From assembly GCA_903874585.1 (NCBI GenBank), contig CAIQSY010000285.1, positions 1-8,476 on the forward strand: a stretch of DNA of 8,476 nt. The letters are read 5' to 3'. Position numbers and translations under genes: made by a program. Below the pieces are notes generated by a model that was not told where the DNA came from, ran no database searches, and was given only the letters and a program-made list of their open reading frames with translations. The DNA is from an uncultured Chlorobiaceae bacterium. Its GTDB lineage: Bacteria > Bacteroidota > Chlorobiia > Chlorobiales > Chlorobiaceae. Each line of letters begins with the position of its first letter. Position 1 is the stretch's first letter. Positions 1 to 6,446 of this stretch are shown here, in pieces.

Positions 1-542
1 CATGGGCGTACGAGGAGCTGAATGCAGCGCGAAAATATCGTCAAGCATTTGATAAAGGGCTCTATGCCGGCTTGCTGCAAGCGGGAATTCAGCTCAGCAT
101 TCCAGGGCTTTCGCTGCCCACAACGCAACTCGCTCTGCCAGGGTTCTCAGCTCTCCCGAACTTAGGTCTGAAAAAAAAGAGACCTGCTTCGCCAGCAGCC
201 ATACCGGAGTTCAGAGCGGATGGCATCAGAACCTTCAACAAAGATACAACGCTTTACCGAACGGGCGTCATGCACGAAGAGGATCAACTAAGCCATATCA
301 ACATCACGGCGAAGGATATGGCAGAGATATGCCTGAAGCGATGTGCTACGGAGTTCGGCAATCCATGCCAGCACTTCTGCCCCGCTGCTGTATATGAAAT
401 CACCAGCGAACCCATGCTGGCGCTCAGGCTGAATCCCTCAAACTGCCTGCACTGCAAAACGTGCGAAGTTGCCGACCCTTATGGTGTTATTACATGGAGT
501 GTGCCGGAAGGTGGTGGTGGACCCGGTTACAAGCTGGGGTAA
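1..542 (+). CDS. Electron transfer flavoprotein:quinone oxidoreductase (ETF-QO), C-terminal part
   Basis: This is the 3' end of a gene entering from the left. The open frame runs from base 3 to the TAA at 540-542 and gives 179 residues of a protein family usually about 550-600 long. ETF-QO accepts electrons from reduced ETF and passes them through FAD and one [4Fe-4S] cluster to membrane quinone. The family signature is clear: a segment reading AFDKGLYAGLLQAGI, then FCPAAVYE, then NCLHCKTC and the glycine-rich terminus VPEGGGGPGY. Counting from base 3, the expected cluster ligands are C126, C148, C151 and C154. Three further cysteines (C110, C114, C122) lie just before the first ligand. A lysine-rich linker at about residues 57-60 separates the flavoprotein part from the ferredoxin domain. 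A TTG at 72 lies inside the frame and is not the real start. The FAD and quinone-binding regions lie outside the window. Confidence 0.93.
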   Translation, partial: WAYEELNAARKYRQAFDKGLYAGLLQAGIQLSIPGLSLPTTQLALPGFSALPNLGLKKKRPASPAAIPEFRADGIRTFNKDTTLYRTGVMHEEDQLSHINITAKDMAEICLKRCATEFGNPCQHFCPAAVYEITSEPMLALRLNPSNCLHCKTCEVADPYGVITWSVPEGGGGPGYKLG

Positions 543-677
543 ATGGTTCGCCGTAAAACTTTGAACAAGCGAGTCGCATCCTTTTTTCTCACCGAAATCT
601 TCATCCTTTGACTCTGGTTTGTTACTTTGTAACCAAGATAAGAGTGCATTGAACAACTAACAGGCTTTAGATTTATT
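543..677 (+). promoter_or_regulatory. Intergenic leader with small inverted repeat upstream of the flavin/Fe-S gene
   Basis: This 135-base gap has no gene. It contains a perfect short inverted repeat at 621-633 (GTTAC, three-base TTT spacer, GTAAC). A TTGACT at 608-613 resembles a -35 box, but I find no good -10 box at the usual distance. A run of six T at 582-587 is not preceded by a convincing hairpin, so I do not call a terminator. The gap could carry a promoter or operator for the downstream gene. The evidence is weak, and read-through from the ETF-QO gene is equally possible. Confidence 0.25.
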
Positions 678-3600
678 GTGAAACCAGCCACAACTGCCCC
701 ACGCGAAATTCCTTTTAACTACACCTCCGCCGGCGATCGGCAAGCACTATCGCTGCTGCTTGGTCCCGATATTGTGCGGATGCTTGATGAGCTTCGTGAA
801 CGACGGGTTACCGGACGCTCGGCAAAATTGTTGATGGGTATTATTGGTGAAATCCTCATTCATCGGCGCAACCCTTACCTTTTTCAAGAGCTGGTTGATT
901 CGTCAGCACGTCGCCACCGGCTGTTTGAACGCGCATTAAGTGAACTGAACACCATTGCCGAAACGGGTCATGGTGAAGCTAAAGTGGTAGCAATTATTGC
1001 CGCAGTGCGCGAACAGGTTGAGCGCTTTCGTCTCGCCATTGAAAAAACGCCCGAACTTCGCCGCCGCATGAAGCGCGAGCTTGGCGCCGTGGTTGGTACT
1101 AAAAATGTACTTTTCGATCCCTTTTCGCTGGCAGCTCACGCCACCGATGCAACGGACTGGCGTCTCCATCTCCCCGTCGCTGTCATCACGCCCGATCAGG
1201 AGGCGCAGGTGGCGCCTTTGATTACGGCAATTGCAGCTCTCGACTTACATGTTATCCCCCGTGGCGCTGGCACCGGCTTGACCGGTGGCGCTGTACCGTT
1301 AAAATCGCGCTGTGTCATTATCAATATGGAGAAGCTGAACCATATTCGTGGAATTATGCCGCGCGACTTTCAGCTCGATAATGGGCAGAGAGTGCAAGCC
1401 TCCGTTATTGAGGTCGAATCGGGTGTGGTGACTGAACAAGCGATGGAAAAGGCGGACGAGCATGGACTTGTGTTTGCAACTGATCCCACCAGCGAATGGT
1501 CGTGCACGGTTGGCGGCAATATCGCCGAAAATGCGGGCGGCAAAATGGCTGTGCGCTGGGGCACCTGCATCGACAACTTAGTTGAGTGGCGCATGGCAAT
1601 GCCATCTGGCGAAAACTGGATTGTCAAGCGGGTTGACCACCACTTACGCAAAATTCGGCATGAAGATAACGTCACCTTTGAGGTGTGGAGCGAGTCGGGC
1701 AAGCTTCTTGAGCGTATCGAGCTGCTCGGCACCGATATTCGCAAAAAGGGACTCTGGAAGGATATTACCAACAAAGCGCTTGGCGGAGTTCCCGGTCTCC
1801 AGAAAGAGGGAACAGATGGCGTTATTACTTCGGCGCTCTTTGTGCTCTATCCCAAATATCCCGAAAAAAGAACGCTCTGCCTTGAGTTTTTCGGACCAGA
1901 TATGGATGAAGCGAGCCGCGTGATTGTTGAACTCTCAAAAATATTTCCGCTCGAATCGGAGAATCGCGAAGCCCTTCTTGCACTTGAGCATTTTGATGAT
2001 GAGTATATCCGTGCCATTGATTACAAGGTGAAAGCGCCTCGTGCCCAAACACCGAAAGCGGTGTTGCTGATTGATATTGCTGGCAACAGCGAGGCAGAGG
2101 TGCAGTGTGGTGTTGAGCGAGTTGAGCGTCTGCTCGAACCACATCCAAACACGCTGATGTTCCTTGCAAGGGATAATGCTGAAGGTATCCGTTTCTGGGC
2201 TGATCGCAAAAAGTTAAGCGCCATTGCTCGCCGTACCAATGCGTTCAAGCTCAATGAGGATATTGTTATTCCGCTTGAAGCGCTTGCTGAGTTCGCCCGC
2301 TTTATCGATAAGCTGAATATTGCTGAGGAGCGTTATGCCCAGCATCGTTTTGTAGAGCGAATGCAGGAGATTCTCTCAACAGCACAGGTAAAAGGTGATG
2401 GCGGGCAATTCGCCTCAAAGATACCGGCAGGAATGGAGTTATGCCATCAGTTCGATGCTAAAATCGTTGCTGAACCCGATGAATCCGTACGCTCGCTTTC
2501 TATTGTGCAGGAGCTTGCTTCAGAGCTGAATGAGCTGGTGCAGGGCTACCCTGAAATGCAGTCAGCGCTTGACCATGCGTTTCATCACGTTCGTAATCGT
2601 CGGATTGTGCTGGCAACGCACATGCACGCCGGCGATGGCAATGTGCACGTCAACGTTCCCGTGCTCTCCAATGATCGCCCAATGCTTGAGCGTGCCGACA
2701 AGGTGATTGACCATGTAATGGAAAAAGTGATGTCGCTTGGTGGAGTGGTGTCGGGGGAACATGGTATTGGTGTAACCAAGCTGAAATATCTGGAACCGGC
2801 AATTGTTGAAGCGCTCTCAAAATATCGTCGAAAAGTTGATCCGAAAGGGATTATGAATCCCGGCAAACTTGAGGATTATCAGGCACTTGAGCATATTTTC
2901 ACGCCCTCATTCAACTTGCTGGAACTTGAGGCACACATTCTCAAACGTGCCCAGATTGAGGAGTTATCAAAAAAAGTTGACTACTGCATCCGTTGCGGTA
3001 AATGCAAAACTGACTGTTGCGTGTACTATCCCGCACGCGGTATGTTCTACCATCCACGCAATAAAAACCTTGCTATCGGCTCGCTGATTGAAGCGCTGCT
3101 CTTCGATGCACAACGTGAACGTTCAACCGATTTTGCATTGCTGCGCTGGCTTGAAGAGGTTGCCGACCATTGCACCATTTGCCACAAATGCCTGAAACCA
3201 TGCCCGGTTGATATTGATACCGGCGAAGTTTCAGTGCTGGAACGTGAAATTCTGTCGGGGTGGGGATTCAAACACTCGTCGCCCGTTACGGAGATGACGC
3301 TGCGCTACCTCAACAGCCGATCGCCCGCATTTAATACCATATTTCGCAACACCGTGCTTCGCATGGGTGGCGCTGCCCAGCGTGCAGGCAACAAGCTCTC
3401 CGCACCGCTGCAGCCTGCCAACGATCCACCAGCACTCTACCCGCTCCGCCTGCTTCGCTCAGCGGTACCACCCGTTCCCGAAGAGACGCTTCGTGATGTT
3501 TTGCCAGAGTGCGGTCCCGATCAAGTACTGGTGTTCGAGCCGGAGGGTGAAGCAACCGGCAATGTTTTTTACTTCCCTGGATGTGGTTCCGAGCGACTAA

Positions 3601-4319
3601 ATTCATCAATTGCCATGGCGGCAATTCATCTACTGCTTGAACTTGGTATACGAGTTGTGCTACCGCCTCCTTTTCTCTGCTGCGGCTTCCCCGCGCATGT
3701 CAATGCCAAAACTGAGCAATATTCAAGTATTGTACTGCGCAACACCGTGCTCTTCAGCCAGATAAGGGAGATGTTCTCGTATCTCGATTTCGATGCCTGT
3801 ATCGTCACCTGCGGCACCTGCATGGAGGGGCTGGATGCTATTGAAACTGGCAAATTGTTTGGTGGCAGAATTATTGACATTGCGGCATTTGCGCTCCGCA
3901 AAGGGCTCAAGCTTAATGGCGATGGCGAGTATTTGTATCACGCACCCTGCCACGATTCACTCTCCGGCAAAGCACGCGAAACATTGCGCACCATCGGTGG
4001 TTTTGGCAAAGTGACTGCCGTGCCGCACTGCTGCTCCGAGGCGGGCACCTTAGCGCTTTCGCGCCCAGACATAACCGACTCCATGCTGCACCGCAAGCGT
4101 GATGCCATTATTGAAGCGACCAACGAAGCACCTCAGGGAGACTCCGCAATGGTCATGCTCACCAACTGCCCGTCGTGCGTCCAAGGGCTTGGCAGAAATC
4201 TTGATCTCGGCATTGAGCCAAAGCACATTGCCGTTGCGCTTGCAGAAAAAATCTCCGGAAAAAGCTGGATGGAGAAACTGCACAAGCAGGTTTCAACAGT
4301 ACAGGCGATAAATTTTTAA
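678..4319 (+). CDS. Large FAD-linked oxidase / 4Fe-4S / CCG-domain protein (YdiJ-like D-2-hydroxyacid dehydrogenase family, DUF3683 N-terminus)
   Basis: A 1213-residue soluble redox protein. Residues about 1-140 form an Arg/Glu-rich helical N-terminus that I assign to DUF3683 from the family architecture. An FAD-binding PCMH domain spans about 160-400, with PRGAGTGLTGG at 194-204 and NIAENAGG near 281-288. GGVPGLQKEGTDGVIT at 369-384 replaces the GSEGTLGIIT seen in D-lactate dehydrogenases and matches the YdiJ type. The FAD-oxidase C-terminal domain (about 520-731) has HMHAGDGNVH at 648-657, SGEHGIG at 692-698 and a DPKGIMNPGKL end. Two 4Fe-4S motifs follow (C770/C773/C776/C780 and C832/C835/C838/C842). 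Two CCG modules close the protein: C969, C1001-C1002, C1045, C1048; and C1091, C1118-C1119, C1164, C1167. Family knowledge suggests oxidation of a D-2-hydroxyacid with electrons leaving through the Fe-S centres. The substrate is unknown. The GTG start is chosen because the frame is closed upstream by TAA at 639-641 and no ATG lies nearby; the ribosome binding site is poor. Confidence 0.9.
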   Translation: MKPATTAPREIPFNYTSAGDRQALSLLLGPDIVRMLDELRERRVTGRSAKLLMGIIGEILIHRRNPYLFQELVDSSARRHRLFERALSELNTIAETGHGEAKVVAIIAAVREQVERFRLAIEKTPELRRRMKRELGAVVGTKNVLFDPFSLAAHATDATDWRLHLPVAVITPDQEAQVAPLITAIAALDLHVIPRGAGTGLTGGAVPLKSRCVIINMEKLNHIRGIMPRDFQLDNGQRVQASVIEVESGVVTEQAMEKADEHGLVFATDPTSEWSCTVGGNIAENAGGKMAVRWGTCIDNLVEWRMAMPSGENWIVKRVDHHLRKIRHEDNVTFEVWSESGKLLERIELLGTDIRKKGLWKDITNKALGGVPGLQKEGTDGVITSALFVLYPKYPEKRTLCLEFFGPDMDEASRVIVELSKIFPLESENREALLALEHFDDEYIRAIDYKVKAPRAQTPKAVLLIDIAGNSEAEVQCGVERVERLLEPHPNTLMFLARDNAEGIRFWADRKKLSAIARRTNAFKLNEDIVIPLEALAEFARFIDKLNIAEERYAQHRFVERMQEILSTAQVKGDGGQFASKIPAGMELCHQFDAKIVAEPDESVRSLSIVQELASELNELVQGYPEMQSALDHAFHHVRNRRIVLATHMHAGDGNVHVNVPVLSNDRPMLERADKVIDHVMEKVMSLGGVVSGEHGIGVTKLKYLEPAIVEALSKYRRKVDPKGIMNPGKLEDYQALEHIFTPSFNLLELEAHILKRAQIEELSKKVDYCIRCGKCKTDCCVYYPARGMFYHPRNKNLAIGSLIEALLFDAQRERSTDFALLRWLEEVADHCTICHKCLKPCPVDIDTGEVSVLEREILSGWGFKHSSPVTEMTLRYLNSRSPAFNTIFRNTVLRMGGAAQRAGNKLSAPLQPANDPPALYPLRLLRSAVPPVPEETLRDVLPECGPDQVLVFEPEGEATGNVFYFPGCGSERLNSSIAMAAIHLLLELGIRVVLPPPFLCCGFPAHVNAKTEQYSSIVLRNTVLFSQIREMFSYLDFDACIVTCGTCMEGLDAIETGKLFGGRIIDIAAFALRKGLKLNGDGEYLYHAPCHDSLSGKARETLRTIGGFGKVTAVPHCCSEAGTLALSRPDITDSMLHRKRDAIIEATNEAPQGDSAMVMLTNCPSCVQGLGRNLDLGIEPKHIAVALAEKISGKSWMEKLHKQVSTVQAINF

Positions 4320-4400
4320 TGATAAATGATGGATGATAAATGACATGAGCCTCGAAGGAGTGCATTTAAAATCAAAAACTCAAAATCCAAAATTAACGAA
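4319..4400. repeat. Intergenic short-repeat block (tandem 14-base unit plus AAAATC-type repeats)
   Basis: The 93-base spacer after the flavoenzyme is built from short repeated words. An 11-base word, ATGATAAATGA, occurs at 4319-4329 and again at 4333-4343, a 14-base period with a different three-base tail in each copy. After a non-repetitive stretch holding AAGGAG (4355-4360), the run from about 4366 to 4395 is an imperfect A-rich repeat of CAAAA-type units (AAAATC, AAAAACTC, AAAATCC, AAAATTA). The first copy overlaps the TAA stop of the upstream gene, which is followed at once by an in-frame TGA (TAATGA). No coding function is apparent. Confidence 0.6.
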
Positions 4401-4412
4401 TCTTCATTGTTT

Positions 4413-5570
4413 ATGAGCTTGATGCTGAGTGATCGCCACGCCTGTGTTTTGCAGTCAGAAATTCGCAATATGTCGATTGAGTGCAACCGCGTCCATGGCA
4501 TTAATCTTGCTCAGGGCGTGTGTGATACACCGGTGCCCGAACCCGTCTTGCAAGGTGCCGCCTGCGCCATGGAGCAAGGCATCAACACCTATACCCATTA
4601 CGCTGGTTTGCCGCAACTGCGTCAGGCAATCGCTGCCAAACAACAGCGCTACTCGGGCATTGCCTTCGATCCTGAAAGTGAGATCATTGTCAGCGCTGGA
4701 GCAACGGGTGCGCTCTACTGTGCGTTTCAGGCGCTGCTTAATCCTGGTGATGAGGTGATTCTCTTTGAACCTTTTTACGGATACCATATCAGTACACTTC
4801 AGGCAGCGGAAGCTGTACCGATCTATCTCCCGCTTATGCCGCCAGAGTGGTCGTTCACTCTGCACGACCTTGAGCATCTTGTAACGCCACGCACTCGCGG
4901 TATTATTGTCAACACACCAGCAAATCCATCAGGCAAAGTCTTTACACCTGCAGAGCTTGAAATAATCGCCTCATTTGCAGAACAGTACGATCTCTTTGTC
5001 TTTACGGATGAAATTTACGAACACTTTATTTATGGAAATCGCACACACACATCCTTCGCCGCTCTGCCCGGCATGAGAGAGCGAACCATCACCATTTCTG
5101 GATCATCCAAAACCTTCAGTGTTACAGGCTGGCGAATTGGTTACGCACTCTGCGACGCACGGTGGGCACGGGCAATTGGTTATTTCAATGATCTTGTTTA
5201 TGTGTGCGCACCGGCACCGTTGCAGGCAGGCGTTGCAAAAGGAATGCGTGAACTTGATGACACCTATTACCGTGGACTGGCAGTGGAATACGAAGCAAAG
5301 CGCAACCGGTTTTGCGACGCGCTTACACGTGCGGGTTTAACGCCGCATATCCCTGACGGCGCCTATTATGTTCTTGCGGATGTCTCCGCCATTCCAGGCA
5401 GCACCGCCAAAGAGCGTGCAATGCACATTTTGCGTACCACTGGCGTAGCAAGTGTGCCGGGTGGAGCATTCTACCACAACAAACGCGGTGAATCGCTGGT
5501 ACGCTTCTGCTATGCAAAAGAGGATGCCGTGCTCAATGAAGCTTGCGATCGACTGCAAAACTTACGGTGA
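4413..5570 (+). CDS. Pyridoxal-phosphate-dependent aminotransferase, class I/II (AspC/AspB-like)
   Basis: A fold-type I aminotransferase of 385 residues from the chosen ATG, normal for the family. It moves an amino group between an amino acid and a 2-oxoacid in the cytoplasm. The N-terminus carries INLAQGVCDTPVP, typical of the aspartate/alanine/methionine aminotransferase group. Catalytic residues are all present, counted from 4413: NTPANPSG at 167-174 (N171 contacts PLP), D199 and Y202 in FTDEIYEHF, the PLP lysine K233 in SGSSKTFSVTGWRIGYA, R241, and the carboxylate-binding arginine R364 in SLVRFCYAK. The start is uncertain. ATG 4413 and ATG 4422 are both plausible, TTG 4407 less so, and none has a well-spaced Shine-Dalgarno sequence. 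The gene ends at TGA 5568-5570. Amino acid specificity cannot be read from the sequence. Its position after a hydroxyacid-dehydrogenase-like gene hints at linked 2-oxoacid metabolism, which is inference. Confidence 0.93.
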   Translation: MSLMLSDRHACVLQSEIRNMSIECNRVHGINLAQGVCDTPVPEPVLQGAACAMEQGINTYTHYAGLPQLRQAIAAKQQRYSGIAFDPESEIIVSAGATGALYCAFQALLNPGDEVILFEPFYGYHISTLQAAEAVPIYLPLMPPEWSFTLHDLEHLVTPRTRGIIVNTPANPSGKVFTPAELEIIASFAEQYDLFVFTDEIYEHFIYGNRTHTSFAALPGMRERTITISGSSKTFSVTGWRIGYALCDARWARAIGYFNDLVYVCAPAPLQAGVAKGMRELDDTYYRGLAVEYEAKRNRFCDALTRAGLTPHIPDGAYYVLADVSAIPGSTAKERAMHILRTTGVASVPGGAFYHNKRGESLVRFCYAKEDAVLNEACDRLQNLR

Positions 5571-5608
5571 GATAATCATCAATAAACTGCTTGATGCCAC
5601 ACTCTATC

Positions 5609-5643
5609 CTCGCTTTCTCCTTTTGAAAGAGAGAGTAAGCGAG
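5609..5643. terminator. Hairpin downstream of the aminotransferase gene, possible terminator
   Basis: CTCGCTT at 5609-5615 pairs perfectly with AAGCGAG at 5637-5643. Beyond one T-T mismatch the stem continues with CTC/GAG. It lies 38 bases after the aminotransferase stop. The T-rich tract that would make it a classic intrinsic terminator starts only at about 5668, some 25 bases beyond the stem. It may therefore be a 3' end-protecting hairpin or a weak terminator. Its placement between two apparent transcription units supports a boundary role. Confidence 0.4.
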
Positions 5644-5701
5644 TACTCCTGTTTGGAAATTATCTACTTTTTTCGTTGTTTATTAAGCGTATGTTAACCA
5701 T

Positions 5702-5721
5702 TGTGAAAACTCTTTTTCACA
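5702..5721. promoter_or_regulatory. Perfect 8-base inverted repeat (TGTGAAAA-N4-TTTTCACA), candidate operator or hairpin
   Basis: TGTGAAAA at 5702-5709 and TTTTCACA at 5714-5721 are exact reverse complements separated by CTCT. The site ends 31 bases before the metallopeptidase ATG. The outer half-sites resemble the TGTGA/TCACA of CRP-family sites, but the gap between them is 10 bases rather than 6, so this is not a standard CRP site. A -10-like GATAAT lies at 5736-5741 with a poor -35 (TTTTCA, 5714-5719) inside the right arm. A protein bound here would overlap that promoter. Operator and RNA hairpin are both possible. Confidence 0.4.
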
Positions 5722-5752
5722 CTCATCAGATAAACGATAATTACACACAGCT

Positions 5753-6445
5753 ATGTATTTCGATCCAATGTATTTCATCTTTGCCTTGCCCCCAATGTTA
5801 CTTGGGTTATGGGCGCAGTTCAAGGTAAAATCTGCCTTTAAAAAATATTCAGGGGTGCCCACCCAAAGTGGCATGACTGGAGCTCAAGCTGCCCAGCGTA
5901 TTCTTCAACGTGGAGGTCTCAGCAATGTCACCGTTGAAACATCGCACGGCATGCTCTCTGACCATTACGATCCTCGCCATAAAGCGCTCCGTTTAAGCGA
6001 AGAGGTGTACAGCCTGGCAAGCATTGCCTCCGTGGGTGTGGCAGCACACGAAGCTGGTCATGCGTTGCAGGATAAGACTGCCTATATGCCACTGCAACTG
6101 CGCTCGATTATGGTTCCTGCCGTCTCGATTGGCAGCAATCTCGGACCTATCCTTTTCATGGCTGGTATGTTTTTAGCGGGAACACTTGGCACTACCCTTG
6201 CATGGGCAGGCATTATCCTGTTTGGCGCAACGGCACTTTTTGCACTCGTTACACTGCCAGTTGAGTTCGATGCAAGCCGTCGGGCAAAAGAGCTGCTGGT
6301 GTCGCAAGGTATTGTCTCTGCAGCGGAAATGAAGGGAGTTAATGCGGTACTGAATGCTGCTGCACTCACGTATGTTGCTGCGGCTGCACAGGCAATTATG
6401 CAGTTGGTCTATTTTCTCTCTATCATGAATCGCAGAGACTCATAA
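5753..6445 (+). CDS. YugP-family membrane zinc metallopeptidase
   Basis: A 230-residue integral membrane protein of the zinc-dependent peptidase family typified by Bacillus YugP (Pfam Zn_peptidase_2). The zinc motif HEAGH is at residues 99-103: H99 and H103 are ligands and E100 is the catalytic base. E171 in LPVEFDASRRA is the likely third ligand. The N-terminus MYFDPMYFIFALPPMLLGLW is a membrane segment typical of the family and supports this start. It is followed by a conserved stretch, LSDHYDPRHKALRLSEEVY (69-87 region). Further hydrophobic segments lie at about 119-143, 147-170 and 205-225. Length matches the family's usual 225-235 residues. The natural substrate of the family is not established to my knowledge. 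No Shine-Dalgarno sequence is visible before the ATG. The stop TAA is separated by one base from the next ATG, indicating translational coupling to the permease. Confidence 0.93.
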   Translation: MYFDPMYFIFALPPMLLGLWAQFKVKSAFKKYSGVPTQSGMTGAQAAQRILQRGGLSNVTVETSHGMLSDHYDPRHKALRLSEEVYSLASIASVGVAAHEAGHALQDKTAYMPLQLRSIMVPAVSIGSNLGPILFMAGMFLAGTLGTTLAWAGIILFGATALFALVTLPVEFDASRRAKELLVSQGIVSAAEMKGVNAVLNAAALTYVAAAAQAIMQLVYFLSIMNRRDS

Positions 6446-6446
6446 T

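Noticed and set aside
171..179. A8G run in the ETF-QO gene matching the A_AAA_AAG slippery heptamer for -1 frameshifting
   Set aside because: The in-frame reading continues correctly to the conserved C-terminus, encodes an expected Lys-rich linker, and no stimulatory structure is evident.
565..590. Possible terminator (GCG-AGT-CGC followed by a T-run) after ETF-QO
   Set aside because: The stem is only three base pairs, too weak to call an intrinsic terminator.
1370..1774. 134-codon open frame on the - strand inside the flavoenzyme gene
   Set aside because: Lies fully within a strongly supported gene, has low-complexity Ser/Arg-rich translation and no recognisable domain; it is a shadow of the + strand codon pattern.
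4319..4400. CRISPR array or insertion sequence in the repeat spacer
   Set aside because: The repeats are 11-14 bases, adjacent and without unique spacers; there are no terminal inverted repeats, target duplications or transposase.
4455..4877. 140-codon open frame on the - strand inside the aminotransferase gene
   Set aside because: Opposes conserved aminotransferase coding sequence and shows no family motif or ribosome binding site.
5452..5697. 81-codon + strand frame spanning the aminotransferase end and the intergenic region
   Set aside because: Most of it overlaps conserved aminotransferase codons in another frame and the remaining tail has no motif; a distinct small gene is not supported.
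5702..5721. CRP/FNR binding site
   Set aside because: The TGTGA and TCACA half-sites are separated by 10 bases instead of the 6 needed for the CRP consensus, and it is not an FNR TTGAT-N4-ATCAA site.
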